Assembly (NCBI GenBank): GCA_027032075.1
Contig: JALVOC010000019.1
Coordinates: 62,001 to 126,000, forward strand
DNA: 64,000 nucleotides
DNA from: Chromatiales bacterium
Lineage (GTDB): Bacteria > Pseudomonadota > Gammaproteobacteria > UBA6429 > Thiohalophilaceae
Direction: 5' to 3'
A program made the translations under genes and the position numbers. The notes below the pieces were generated by a model that searched no databases, was not told where the DNA came from, and was given only the letters and a program-made list of their open reading frames with translations. How positions within the stretch are numbered: position 1 is the stretch's first letter; each line of letters starts with the position of its first letter. Of this stretch, positions 24,360 to 34,300 are shown one piece after another.

Positions 24360-25312
24360 TTTTGAGTGTTCAGCGTTAGCGAAATCCGCTCCAGCAAGCG
24401 GCCAGCGATGTTGAGGTTGAATTGTTCATCCAGTTCACGAATGCAGGTCGGGCTGGTCACATTGATCTCGGTAAGATAATCACCGATCACATCCAGACCG
24501 ACGAACAAGAGTCCCTTGGCGCGCAATACCGGCGCTACCTGTTCGCAGATCCAGCGGTCGCGATCAGTTAACGGGATGCCCACACCGCGCCCGCCAGCGG
24601 CAAGATTGGCGCGGGTTTCACCTTGCGCAGGGATGCGTGCCAGCGCGTAAGGTATCGGATCGCCATCGATAAGTAAAATTCGTTTATCCCCCTCACTGAT
24701 TTCAGGGAGATAACGCTGCGCCATGATTTGCCGCCGGCCGTGGTGTGTCAGGGTTTCGATGATGACGCCTGTGTTGACGTCCCCCTGCTGCACGCGGAAG
24801 ATGGATGTTCCGCCCATGCTGTCGAGCGGTTTCAGGATGATATCACCATGCTCGCCCAGAAAGTCGCGGATCAATTCGGCCCGGCTGCTGACCAGCGTGG
24901 GTGGGGTGCATTGCGGGAAAAGGGCGGTAAAGAGTTTTTCATTCGCGTCGCGCAGGCTTTGTGGCCGGTTGACCACCAGGGTGCCGGCGGTTTCGGCCAG
25001 TTCCAGCAAATAGGTGGTGTAGATGTAATCCATGTCGAAAGGGGGATCCTTGCGCATCAGAATGACATCCAGTTCGGCAAGGGGACGCGGCTCGGTTTGA
25101 CCCAGGCTGTACCAGCAATCGGGATCGGCCTGCACCTGCAATGGCCGCATCAGGGCGCGGGCCTCCGCCGTGGCGAGAAACAGATCCGCTTGTTCCATAT
25201 AGTAGAGTTCCCAGCCTTGCTGTTGTGCGGCCAGCAGCATGGCCAGGGTGCTGTCTTTCTTGTAATTGATGGATCCAATGGGATCCATGATGACGCCGAG
25301 TTTAACGCTCAT
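24356..25312 (-). CDS. gshB: Glutathione synthetase
   Basis: Joins gamma-glutamylcysteine and glycine with ATP to make glutathione. 318 residues, the standard bacterial length. The N-terminus has LGVIMDPIGSINYKKDSTLA. The substrate segment is MRKDPPFDMDYIYTTYLLEL. The ATP-grasp core is DIILKPLDSMGGTSIFRV, followed by QRYLPEISEGDKRILLIDGD, the Gly-rich loop ETRANLAAGGRGVGIPLT and the end LTEINVTSPTCIRELDEQF. All are canonical. It lies 12 nt after gshA and overlaps apbE by 4 bases, forming one operon for glutathione synthesis. Confidence 0.97.
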   Translation of the reverse strand: MSVKLGVIMDPIGSINYKKDSTLAMLLAAQQQGWELYYMEQADLFLATAEARALMRPLQVQADPDCWYSLGQTEPRPLAELDVILMRKDPPFDMDYIYTTYLLELAETAGTLVVNRPQSLRDANEKLFTALFPQCTPPTLVSSRAELIRDFLGEHGDIILKPLDSMGGTSIFRVQQGDVNTGVIIETLTHHGRRQIMAQRYLPEISEGDKRILLIDGDPIPYALARIPAQGETRANLAAGGRGVGIPLTDRDRWICEQVAPVLRAKGLLFVGLDVIGDYLTEINVTSPTCIRELDEQFNLNIAGRLLERISLTLNTQK

Positions 25313-25324
25313 ACCACAAGGGAA

Positions 25325-26620
25325 TCAGGATGATTCGACATTTTCACGTGCGGCGGCCAGCAACGCCAGGCGGGCGATAACCCCATAGGCATAAAAGCGG
25401 TTCGGTTTGGCATCAGGGGATTTGCTCGAATCCGGCACGTTGCAGGTATCGGCAAAGGCCAGCGGCTCGAAATGCATCCCGGGCGCATTGAGATTTTCAT
25501 TGGCGCCCCGGCTGGTATGGACACGGTAAAATCCCCCGACCACGTAGTGGTCCAGCATGTAGACCACCGGTTCGGCCACCGCCTGCTCTTTTTCCCAGGT
25601 TTCGAAGGTATAAACCCCCTCCTGCATAATGACCTTACTGACATCCTGCCCCCCCTTGCTGGCGGACATGCGGGTGCGTTGTTTGCGATTGAGTTCCACC
25701 ACCTCGTCGGCACTGTGTACCGTCATGATCCCCATGCCGTAGGTGCCGGCATCTGCTTTGATGATGACAAATGGCGGTTTGTCTATATGATATTGGTCGT
25801 ATTTCTTTTGTATGTCAGATAGCAGACGATTGACATTCTTACGCAGACAGTTTTCACCCTCGCGTTTCATGAAATTGATTTCACCACAATTACGAAACAG
25901 CGGGTCGATCAACCAGGGGTCGATGTTGATGATGTCAGCGAATTCACCGGCGACTTTGCGGTATTCCGCAAAATGCTTGGATTTGAGCCGGTTACTCCAC
26001 CCCATCGCAAGGGGGGGCAGAATTTTTTGCTCGATGCCTTTGAGTATTTCCGGGCAGCCGTCGGAGAGATCGTTATTTAACAAAATTACACAAGGATCGA
26101 AATTGTGTAATTTCAATCGGTTACCTTCACGCAGCAGCGGCTCCAGCAGAATATGCCTGCCGGAAGGTAGCTCAAGCCTGTGCTCTTGGCTAATCTCTGG
26201 GAGCAAGGTGCCGATACGGACTTCGTAGCCGGCAGTAGCAATAATCTCCTGCAAAGTGGCCACACTTTCCAGGTAGAAGAGATTGCGTGTGTGGCTTTCG
26301 GGGATGATCAGTATTTTCATCGCCGTGGGGCTGGCGTGTTCCATGGCGGATTGCACCGCGTGGATACACAGCGGCATGAAGGCAGGATTCAGATTGTTGA
26401 AACCGGCGGGAAACAGGTTGGTGTCGACCGGTGCCAGTTTGAAGCCGGCGTTGCGCAAGTCCACCGAGGCATAAAATGGTGCGGGCGTGATTTGCCATTG
26501 TTTGCGGAACCAGGTTTCAATCAGCGCCTGGTTTTCCAGCAAATGGGACTCGATGTCGTACAGTGGCCCGGAAAGTGCCGTGGTGAGATGGGGTACAGCA
26601 TGCAGGTGTTCAACAATCAT
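25325..26620 (-). CDS. gshA: Glutamate-cysteine ligase, ferrooxidans type
   Basis: 431 residues of the glutamate-cysteine ligase family first recognised in Acidithiobacillus ferrooxidans, unrelated in length and motifs to E. coli GshA. Diagnostic blocks are YASVDLRNAGFKLAPVDTNL with FPAGFNNLNPAFMP, KILIIPESHTRNLFYLESV, VILLNNDLSDGCPEIL, PFVIIKADAGTYGMGIMTV and VGGFYRVHTSRGANENLNAP. It makes gamma-glutamylcysteine, which GshB (12 nt downstream) converts to glutathione. This type is common in sulfur oxidisers and other chemolithotrophs as well as some other proteobacteria. First gene of gshA-gshB-apbE, divergent from the pil-chp operon. Confidence 0.93.
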   Translation of the reverse strand: MIVEHLHAVPHLTTALSGPLYDIESHLLENQALIETWFRKQWQITPAPFYASVDLRNAGFKLAPVDTNLFPAGFNNLNPAFMPLCIHAVQSAMEHASPTAMKILIIPESHTRNLFYLESVATLQEIIATAGYEVRIGTLLPEISQEHRLELPSGRHILLEPLLREGNRLKLHNFDPCVILLNNDLSDGCPEILKGIEQKILPPLAMGWSNRLKSKHFAEYRKVAGEFADIINIDPWLIDPLFRNCGEINFMKREGENCLRKNVNRLLSDIQKKYDQYHIDKPPFVIIKADAGTYGMGIMTVHSADEVVELNRKQRTRMSASKGGQDVSKVIMQEGVYTFETWEKEQAVAEPVVYMLDHYVVGGFYRVHTSRGANENLNAPGMHFEPLAFADTCNVPDSSKSPDAKPNRFYAYGVIARLALLAAARENVESS

Positions 26621-26954
26621 GTTTAAACAGTAACGCCTCGCGTAGTGAATGCAACTGGAATACTAACCCAGCTAATGAAGTTATGCAGGTGTCGCGTGCC
26701 GTTTAACCCTATGTTATTTGTGTGTACAGTAGAGATTTTTCCCGCAGAGGGTGTGGAACCGGCGGTTTCCGGGGCGCCACGGGGCTTCACTTTGCTGGCG
26801 AATTAGCGCAAAATGTTCTATAAAATATAGGCTTATGTATTATTTCTATAATTTATATTAAATATATGATGTTATTTTATTACGCGGCATGGTTTACCTT
26901 GAAAAGTGAACTTTATACATAGAATTAACTTTATAAAACAAACAGTTAAAAAAT
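26621..26954. other. Divergent control region between gshA and pilG
   Basis: 334 nt between divergent operons. The right-hand 130 nt, next to pilG, are strikingly AT-rich (long runs of A and T from about 26815 to 26954), in contrast to the neighbouring genes, as expected of a promoter or an H-NS/IHF-like binding zone. I could not fix a unique -35/-10 pair. No gene or stable hairpin with a T-run was seen. Confidence 0.55.
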
Positions 26955-27356
26955 ATGTTGGCAGAAGATCTGATGAATGATTTGTATCAGGGGCTGAAAG
27001 TGATGGTGATTGACGACAGCAAGACCATCCGCCGTACAGCCGAAACCCTGCTCAAAAAAGTGGGTTGTGACGTCATTACCGCTTCAGATGGTTTTGAGGC
27101 GCTGGCGAAAATTGCGGATAATCAACCAGACATTATATTTGTGGATATTATGATGCCCCGCCTGGATGGCTATCAGACCACTGCCCTGATCAAGAATAAC
27201 AAGGTGTTCAAAACAACCCCTGTTGTTATGCTTTCCAGCAAGGATGGGCTGTTTGACCGGGCGCGAGGGCGGATTGTGGGATCAGAGCAGTACCTGACAA
27301 AACCTTTCACCAAAGAGGAACTGTTGGGTGCGATTAAGAATTTGGTACACAGTTAG
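26955..27356 (+). CDS. pilG: Type IV pilus response regulator PilG
   Basis: Stand-alone receiver of about 133 residues. VMVIDDSKTIRRTAETLLKK carries the acidic pocket, IIFVDIMMPRLDGYQTTALI the phospho-acceptor Asp, VVMLSSKDGLFDRARGRI the switch residue and SEQYLTKPFTKEELL the conserved Lys. The sequence is very close to Pseudomonas PilG, which promotes pilus extension and supports cAMP signalling downstream of the ChpA kinase. An alternative ATG six codons in (26973) is possible. First gene of pilGHIJK-chpABC; pilH follows after 64 nt. Confidence 0.95.
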   Translation: MLAEDLMNDLYQGLKVMVIDDSKTIRRTAETLLKKVGCDVITASDGFEALAKIADNQPDIIFVDIMMPRLDGYQTTALIKNNKVFKTTPVVMLSSKDGLFDRARGRIVGSEQYLTKPFTKEELLGAIKNLVHS

Positions 27357-27420
27357 TTACGGCTTTTCAGCATAAAGTATGATTGGCTGACAAGATTCGA
27401 TTATTGTTGCAGGAGGAATG

Positions 27421-27789
27421 ATGGCACGCGTACTGATAGTTGATGATTCTCCCACTGAGATCCATGTACTGAGCGGGATTCTGCAAAAAAACGGTCATGA
27501 GGTCGATTCTGCCGACAGCGCGGAAGCGGGTATCGCACGCGCCAAAGAGGCGAAACCGGAACTGATTCTGATGGATGTCGTCATGCCCGGCATGAACGGC
27601 TTCCAGGCGACCCGGGCGCTGACCAAAGATCCGGAAACCCAGCATATCCCTATTATCATTGTGACCACCAAAGATCAGCAAACCGACCGGGTTTGGGGGC
27701 TTCGCCAGGGGGCCAAGGACTACATCACCAAACCGGTGGAGGAAGCCGAGCTGGTGAACAAGATCAATGCGGTACTTGCCGGCGCATGA
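27421..27789 (+). CDS. pilH: Type IV pilus response regulator PilH
   Basis: Stand-alone receiver of about 122 residues: RVLIVDDSPTEIHVLSGILQ, ELILMDVVMPGMNGFQATRA, IIIVTTKDQQTDRVWGLRQG and KDYITKPVEEAELVNKI. It keeps all catalytic residues. In Pseudomonas PilH counters PilG and is linked to pilus retraction or acts as a phosphate sink. The start ATG at 27421 is preceded by AGGAGG with 4-nt spacing; the ATG at 27418 is too close to it. Its stop overlaps the pilI start (ATGA), so the two are translationally coupled. Confidence 0.95.
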   Translation: MARVLIVDDSPTEIHVLSGILQKNGHEVDSADSAEAGIARAKEAKPELILMDVVMPGMNGFQATRALTKDPETQHIPIIIVTTKDQQTDRVWGLRQGAKDYITKPVEEAELVNKINAVLAGA

Positions 27790-28337
27790 ATGCAGTGAGA
27801 GCCCTTTCGCCGTTTGAGCTGTTGCGGGAAATCGAGGTACGCAGCCAGACACAGGCGCTGGGCTTACCGCAACAGATCGAAGTCAGGCGAACCTGGTCTG
27901 GCATCGGTTATCGGATGGGAGATATCCGCCTGGTGTCTCCCATGGGTGAAATTGCGGAAATTCTTGAATATCCCTCACTTTCGCGCGTTCCGAGCGCACA
28001 GCCGTGGGTATTGGGAATTGCGAATATCCGTGGCAGTTTGTTACCGATCATGGATTTGAAAGGGTTTGTGGAAGGGGAAAACACCCACCTGTCCAAGCGA
28101 AGCCGCGTGCTGGTGATCCAGTCCGGTGAATTGTCTTGTGGCCTGGTGGTGGATGAAGTGCTGGGTCTGCGGCATTTTTTTGAAGAGGAAAAAATACCGC
28201 AGATGACGACTCTGGATGAGCGGTTGCATGCTTTTCTGGATGGTGGTTACCGGCAGGGGGAGGCAAACTGGGGAGTGTTCAGCATGCTCAAACTGGCGGC
28301 ACATCCCCGATTCCTTGAAGTGGCGGCACGAAGCTGA
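27786..28337 (+). CDS. pilI: Chemotaxis coupling protein PilI (CheW-like)
   Basis: 183 residues, a single CheW domain. MGDIRLVSPMGEIAEILEYP, then PWVLGIANIRGSLLPIMDLK (the CheW signature of an R-G-x-x-L-P-I-x-D-L type) and SCGLVVDEVLGLRHF. It couples the receptor PilJ to the kinase ChpA at the cell pole. The start ATG at 27786 overlaps the pilH stop; the longer open frame upstream runs inside pilH and is not used. 103 nt separate it from pilJ. Confidence 0.93.
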   Translation: MNAVRALSPFELLREIEVRSQTQALGLPQQIEVRRTWSGIGYRMGDIRLVSPMGEIAEILEYPSLSRVPSAQPWVLGIANIRGSLLPIMDLKGFVEGENTHLSKRSRVLVIQSGELSCGLVVDEVLGLRHFFEEEKIPQMTTLDERLHAFLDGGYRQGEANWGVFSMLKLAAHPRFLEVAARS

Positions 28338-28440
28338 CATGACCGTTCTTGGCCTCAGGAGTGGAAGGCGGAAAAGACGGTGGGTGTATGTTCAGAACGA
28401 TAACGAGAATGATAAATAACTTCGAGATGGTAGGAGCAGT

Positions 28441-30462
28441 ATGATGAAGCTCAATATTTCCGGTGGTACCAGCGGTGCGGGTCGCACCATGATCTTTATA
28501 ATGGGGTTACTGATTGCGGCGGTGGTCGCGATGGGCATCACCTATGGGCGGGTCGCGATGCGCGAAGCCAGGCAGGTGGAGTTTCTCCGTTCAATCGGTG
28601 ACCAACGTGTCTATGCACAGGAGATAGTCAAGGAAGCATCGCTTGCGGCACGCGGTAATCTGGATTCGTATCCCCGCCTGCAGAAAACACGTGATGAATT
28701 CGCAAAGCTGCTGAACTGGCAGAAACAGAATATCCCCGCGGAAGTCAACCCGCAATTCGACGCCTTGAGTAAAACCTGGGAGACGCTGCGCCAGGACGTG
28801 GACATTATTCTGCAACGCCGTGAAGTGGTCGGCGCGATGCGTGATTACATCCAGAGCATCAATGAGCAGATCCCGACCCTGCTGGCGATGTCGGACGAAG
28901 TGGTTGCCTCCATGACCGAACAGCATGCACCGGCGGACCAGGTGTATATCGCCACCCGTCAGTTGATGCTGACCCAACGTATTGCGGCCAATGTCAACCG
29001 CGTACTGGAAGGTGGTGAGGAAGCGGTGACAGCCGCAGACCGTTTTGGTCGTGACGCCGCTCTCTTCGGCCGGGTGATCGAAGACATGCTGAAAGGGAAT
29101 CCGCATATGCGTATCAAACGCATCGCCGATCCCAACTCGCGTGCCAAGTTGCAGGAAGTACGCAAACTGTTCCTTTCCATTCGCAGCCAGGTGGGCGGGA
29201 TTCTGGAGCGCTCGCCGGAAATGTTCCAGGTGTCTGGCGCGGCCGATGCGATTATCGGTATGGCGGATCAGATACCGCAGAAAATCCAGGCCCTTTCCGA
29301 CGCCTATCGTAGTGTGGTCTCACAGAGTATCGAACCGTACCTGGTTTATCTCTTCGCCGCACTGGCCTTGTTCGCCGTCGTGCTGCTGGGTTATACCTAT
29401 TTACAGGACTCCAAGCGGCGACTGGCAGAAACGGAAGAACAGCGGCGGCTCACGGAAGAAACCAACGCAAACAACCAGGAAGCCATTTTGCGATTGCTGG
29501 ATGAAATGGGCGATCTCGCAGACGGTGACCTGACCGTGTCGGCAACCGTGACCGAAGACATTACCGGCGCGATTGCGGATTCCATCAATTACGCCATCGA
29601 TGCCCTGCGTAACCTGGTGTCGGCGATTAACGATACCACCCAGCAGGTGTCCTCGGCGGCGCAGCAGACCCAGGCCACCGCGATGCATCTGGCCGAGGCG
29701 AGTGACCATCAGGCACAGCAGATCACCGATGCGAGTACCGCGATCAACGAAATGGCCATTTCCATCGAAGAGGTTTCCAACAATGCCGGTGAGCTTGCAC
29801 AAGAGGCGCAGCGCTCGGTGGCAATCGCAAACCAGGGTACCGAAGCGGTGCAAAAAACCATTCATGGTATGGACAATATTCGCGAACACATCCAGGAAAC
29901 CTCCAAGCGTATCAAACGCCTGGGTGAATCCTCCCAGGAAATTGGTGATATCGTGGAGCTGATTAACGACATTGCCGAGCAAACCAATATTCTCGCATTG
30001 AACGCGGCGATTCAGGCCGCGATGGCAGGGGAGTCGGGCCGCGGCTTCGCGGTGGTGGCTGACGAAGTGCAGCGCCTGGCAGAACGTTCCGCGGATGCAA
30101 CCCGCCAAATCGAGGCATTGGTAAAGGCGATTCAGTCCGATACCAACGAGGCGGTGGTTTCCATGGAGAAAAGTACTGCTGAAGTGGTGTCCGGTGCGCA
30201 ACTTGCACAGGACGCAGGACAGGCGCTGGAAGCAATCGAAAATGTGTCGACACATCTTGCCGAATTGATTGCGAGTATTTCCAGTTCCGCACGTCAACAG
30301 GCAAATGCAGCAACAAATATTTCCGACACCATGAACGTGATCCAGGAAATTACGACCCAGACTTCTGCCGGTACCAACGAAACCGCAGCTTCAATTGGTA
30401 ACCTGGCGGAACTGGCGAACGAATTGCGTAATTCGGTTGCAGGTTTCCGTTTGCCGCAATAA
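28441..30462 (+). CDS. pilJ: Type IV pilus chemoreceptor PilJ
   Basis: 673 residues. An N-terminal helix (MIFIMGLLIAAVVAMGITYG), a periplasmic domain of about 260 residues with paired PilJ-type sensing modules (QRVYAQEIVKEASLAARGN and RQLMLTQRIAANVNRVLEG resemble each other), and a second helix (YLVYLFAALALFAVVLLGYTY). A HAMP region follows, then a long methyl-accepting coiled coil whose tip reads NILALNAAIQAAMAGESGRG with [19 protein letters not shown]. The QAAMAGE spelling of the tip is typical of PilJ rather than flagellar receptors. It is thought to sense pilus tension or surface contact through PilA in Pseudomonas. GGAG lies upstream of the ATG. Confidence 0.95.
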   Translation: MMKLNISGGTSGAGRTMIFIMGLLIAAVVAMGITYGRVAMREARQVEFLRSIGDQRVYAQEIVKEASLAARGNLDSYPRLQKTRDEFAKLLNWQKQNIPAEVNPQFDALSKTWETLRQDVDIILQRREVVGAMRDYIQSINEQIPTLLAMSDEVVASMTEQHAPADQVYIATRQLMLTQRIAANVNRVLEGGEEAVTAADRFGRDAALFGRVIEDMLKGNPHMRIKRIADPNSRAKLQEVRKLFLSIRSQVGGILERSPEMFQVSGAADAIIGMADQIPQKIQALSDAYRSVVSQSIEPYLVYLFAALALFAVVLLGYTYLQDSKRRLAETEEQRRLTEETNANNQEAILRLLDEMGDLADGDLTVSATVTEDITGAIADSINYAIDALRNLVSAINDTTQQVSSAAQQTQATAMHLAEASDHQAQQITDASTAINEMAISIEEVSNNAGELAQEAQRSVAIANQGTEAVQKTIHGMDNIREHIQETSKRIKRLGESSQEIGDIVELINDIAEQTNILALNAAIQAAMAGESGRGFAVVADEVQRLAERSADATRQIEALVKAIQSDTNEAVVSMEKSTAEVVSGAQLAQDAGQALEAIENVSTHLAELIASISSSARQQANAATNISDTMNVIQEITTQTSAGTNETAASIGNLAELANELRNSVAGFRLPQ

Positions 30463-30480
30463 TCAACAGGTCAGAGGTGT

Positions 30481-31392
30481 GTGCGGTTGGTTATTGCACA
30501 ACAAAATGTGGAGCAGGAGAGCAAGGTCTGGCGGCGCAAGGATTTGCTGCCCATGGACGACTATGAGTTCAGGCAATGGGTAGAGCTGCTGGCGAAACGT
30601 ACCGGGCTTTATTTGCCGGAAAACCGCAAGACCTTTCTGCTCACCAGTCTGAACATCCGCATGCGCGAACTGGGCTTCAAGCATTATCGGGACTATTTCG
30701 ATTATGTGGTGTCCGGTCGGCGTGGTGCGGTTGAATGGGAGATCCTGATTGATCGTTTGACGGTGCATGAAACCCGTTTTTTCCGCGACAAGGATGCACT
30801 GGAAATGATCCGCAGCAGTTTTCTCCCGCCATTACTGCAACAGGCGGAAACCCTGCGGGTGAATGCCTGGAGTGTCGGCTGTGCCACCGGCGAGGAGCCC
30901 TATTCACTCGCGATGTTGCTGGATTATGAGCTGGCCCAGGCACAACGCGACTATTATTTGTCAATCACCGCCACGGATATCAGCAGGGCTTCATTGGCAG
31001 CAGGGCGTGCCGGTGTGTATCACAACAACCGGCTGAAAGGCATGCCGGATATCTACCGGCGTTTGTATTGTGAGGTGGTCGATGAGGACCATAGCAAGGT
31101 TGTTGCGCCAATTCGCAAACGTGTCTGTTTCAGTCGCCTCAATTTATTGAATATCGAGCAGGCCAAAGTCGGATTAATGGACATTATTTTTTGTCAGAAT
31201 GTACTGATTTATTTCAAGCGGGAACATCGATTGCATTTTCTGAATGTATTGGCAAACCATTTGCGTCCCGGTGGCATCATGGTACTGGGGGCAGGTGAAA
31301 TCACCGAGTGGCGGAACCCGGTGATGGAGGATGTGAATTATCCGGGGATACTGGCGTTTCGGCGCATTGACAATACCGGGAGCTGGGTATGA
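30481..31392 (+). CDS. pilK: Receptor methyltransferase PilK (CheR-like)
   Basis: 303 residues with the CheR architecture: an N-terminal helical domain (YEFRQWVELLAKRTGLYLPE) and a SAM-binding domain (VNAWSVGCATGEEPYSLAML, then ITATDISRASLAAGRAGVY and IIFCQNVLIYFKREHRLHFL, ending LRPGGIMVLGAGE). HETRFFRD is the CheR motif. It should methylate glutamates in PilJ, opposing ChpB. Starts with GTG 18 nt after pilJ. Its stop overlaps the chpA start by four bases. Confidence 0.93.
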   Translation: MRLVIAQQNVEQESKVWRRKDLLPMDDYEFRQWVELLAKRTGLYLPENRKTFLLTSLNIRMRELGFKHYRDYFDYVVSGRRGAVEWEILIDRLTVHETRFFRDKDALEMIRSSFLPPLLQQAETLRVNAWSVGCATGEEPYSLAMLLDYELAQAQRDYYLSITATDISRASLAAGRAGVYHNNRLKGMPDIYRRLYCEVVDEDHSKVVAPIRKRVCFSRLNLLNIEQAKVGLMDIIFCQNVLIYFKREHRLHFLNVLANHLRPGGIMVLGAGEITEWRNPVMEDVNYPGILAFRRIDNTGSWV

Positions 31393-34300
31393 GCGCAGGA
31401 AATGAACTTGATATCAACACCCTCAACTGGGTGAAATCAGAGATCGATGAAACGCTCGATCAGGCAAGTGCCGCGCTGGAAGCCTACGTTGAAGATCCTG
31501 CTGATGAATCACGCCTGCAGTTTTGTCTCAACTACCTGCACCAGGTACGCGGCACGCTGCAAATGGTCGAGCTGTATGGTGCCGTCATGGCGGCGGAAGA
31601 GATGGAACAGCTTGCGCAGGCGCTGGTGGACAAACAAGTCAATAATCGTGAGGACGCCTACGAAGTTCTGATGCAGGGTATCCTGCAATTACCCGATTAC
31701 CTCGAACACCTGCTGGTGGGTCATAAGGATGTGCCGCTGGTGTTGTTGCCCTTGCTGAATGATTTACGTGCGGCACGCGGTGAAGCGCTGTTATCCGAAA
31801 ATGCCCTGTTTTCCCCCGATCTGAATGTCGATGCGCCTGCGGGTGAAATGGTGACAACCGATATCAGTGAGCTGGCACGGAAGCTGCGCCATAATTATCA
31901 TTTGGGTTTGTTGGGCTGGTTCAGAAATAAAAACAGTGACGCCAGCCTGAAGCGCATCGGGGATGTCATCGAGCAATTGCGCCGCGCAGCCAGTGAACAG
32001 GAGATCAACCGGCTGTTGTGGGTTGCCGGGGGACTGGTTGAAAGCCTGCGCCGGGGTGGTTTGGACAGCAGCGTGTCGATCAAGTTGTTGCTGGGTCAAC
32101 TGGATCGCCAGATCAAAAAGATCATCGACAGGGGATTGACCGCACTGAATGATGAACCACCCCATGATCTCCTGAAGAATCTGCTTTACTACGTTGCCAC
32201 TTCACAATCGGCCGATGAACGAACCCGCGAGTTGAAGCAGGCTTTCCGTCTGGATGAGGTTTTGCCGGACAGCCGTAGCCTGGCACAGGCCCGTGCCGAT
32301 CTGGCCGCCCCCAATGCCGCCCTGATGGACACGGTTTCCACCGTCCTCCTCGATGATCTGGCGCGCATAAAAGACACCCTGGATGTTTTTGTTCGCAAGG
32401 AAGAGCGGGATTTGTCCGAACTCAAGGCGCTGTGTGATTCCCTCCACCTGATGTCAGACACGCTGGGGATGATGGGGCTGGGTCTGCAGCGCAGCCTGGT
32501 CAATGATCAAATCGATATTTTGAAAAACATGGCAGAAGGCAAGACGGCACTCGATGATGCTGTCTTGATGGATGTGGCGGCTGCCATGTTGTCGCTTGAA
32601 TCCTCCTTGAAAAAAGCCAGTGTTTCACGTGCCGTCAATGCGGAAACAGAAGAACTCAGTGAACAGGGCCAGGCACAGAAGAAACTGGAGGAAGCCGAAC
32701 GGCACCAGTTGCTCAGCACTGTTGTCGAGCAGGCGAATAATGAACTGAATCAGGTTAAAAATGTATTGAATGCCTTCAGCAGCCAGCCCAGCGGGGTTGA
32801 AGTGCTGAATGAAGTGCCGCTCTCACTGGACAATATCCGCGGCAGTCTGGCAATGCTGGATCTCGGCAAGGCGGCAGAATTACTCGAGCAATGCTCGAAC
32901 TTCATCCAGCAGCAACTGTTGGCCAGGAAAGTCGCCGTTAATGACGAGATGATGGACAACCTGGCCGATGCCATCAGCAGTATTGAATATTATCTGGAAT
33001 CGCTCGTGGGTAAATGGGCTCATCCGGAAACCATCCTCACGGTTGCCGAGAAGAGTCTGGAAAAACTCGACAAGTTGATCCAGGAACAGGATGCGGCACA
33101 AAGCAGTGGTTTTTTCCAGGATCCGACCCAGCCGGATATCGTGGTTCCGCCAGGGCTGTCAGAAGAGGCGGACGAAGACACCCTGCTGGATCTGCAGGAG
33201 CCGGACGAAGACACCCTGCAAAATATCGTTGAGCCAGGCAGTTTACCGCAAGAGGAAAGCGCAGAGGACGACGCATACTCGATTGACGAGGAAACATTAA
33301 CCGATATTTCCATGGAGGAACTGGAATTATCGCTCCCCGGGCAGGACGACGCTGCCGCGGGAGAAGGTGCTGCGCTTTCCGGGAATGCTGCCGGCTTGAG
33401 TGTGGATGGCTATGACAATGTGCTCGAGATTGAAGGCCTGGAAAATCCAAGTGATGAATCCCAGGCGATCACATTGCAGGACATGGAAATCACCAGTGAC
33501 ACCGGTCTGGAACTGGATCTTGCTGCTCCCGCCATCGATGATGATGAAACCCTGCCGGCGCTCGAAGTTGACTGGGGCGATGCGGCGACAAATGACGAAG
33601 CCGCCACGGTGGATAAACTGGCCGAGGAAAGTGCACCGTCACTCGAGTTGGTGGGAGATGAGTCGCAGGAGCCTGAAATTCCGTTAACGGAAGAAGAGGT
33701 GCAAGAGCCGGCCGCAATGGAAACAGCGGAAGCCGCCGCCACGTCATCGCCAGCGGCTTCAGCCGTTGCCGAATTGCCGGAGGAGATCGACGAAGAGATC
33801 CTTGAGATTTTCATTGAAGAAGCGGATGAAGAACAGCTGAACATCAGCCGCTTGCTGACCCAATGGGAGAATAACCCGGCGGATGAAGATGCACTGAAAG
33901 ATATGCGGCGCTCTTTTCACACCCTGAAAGGATCGGGCCGCCTGGTGGGTGCCGCCGATGTGGGTGAGTTTGCCTGGGCATTTGAAAATATGCTCAACCG
34001 GGTGATCGACAAGACGGTTGAACCCACACCGGTAATGTTCACCTTGCTGCATCGCGCCAGTGACACCCTGCCGTATCTGTTTGAATTGTTCAAAAAATCG
34101 CAACAGGCGGATCAGAGCATCCTGGCGTTGATGAGTTGTGCGGATGAACTGAGCAAGGGCAACGAGGTGGAGTTGCCACCGGCAGTGGAAGAACAGCCTC
34201 TTCCGGCAGAAGCGCCCGAAACGGCAAGCGAAACTGAAGCCGAGGCATTCGAGGAGGCAGAAACAGAAACGGTGGAAATGCTGGAACCAGACAAAACCAC

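Noticed and set aside
27693-27785. Upstream extension of pilI
   Set aside because: The extension lies within pilH in another frame and has no CheW similarity; the ATGA overlap at 27786 is the natural start.
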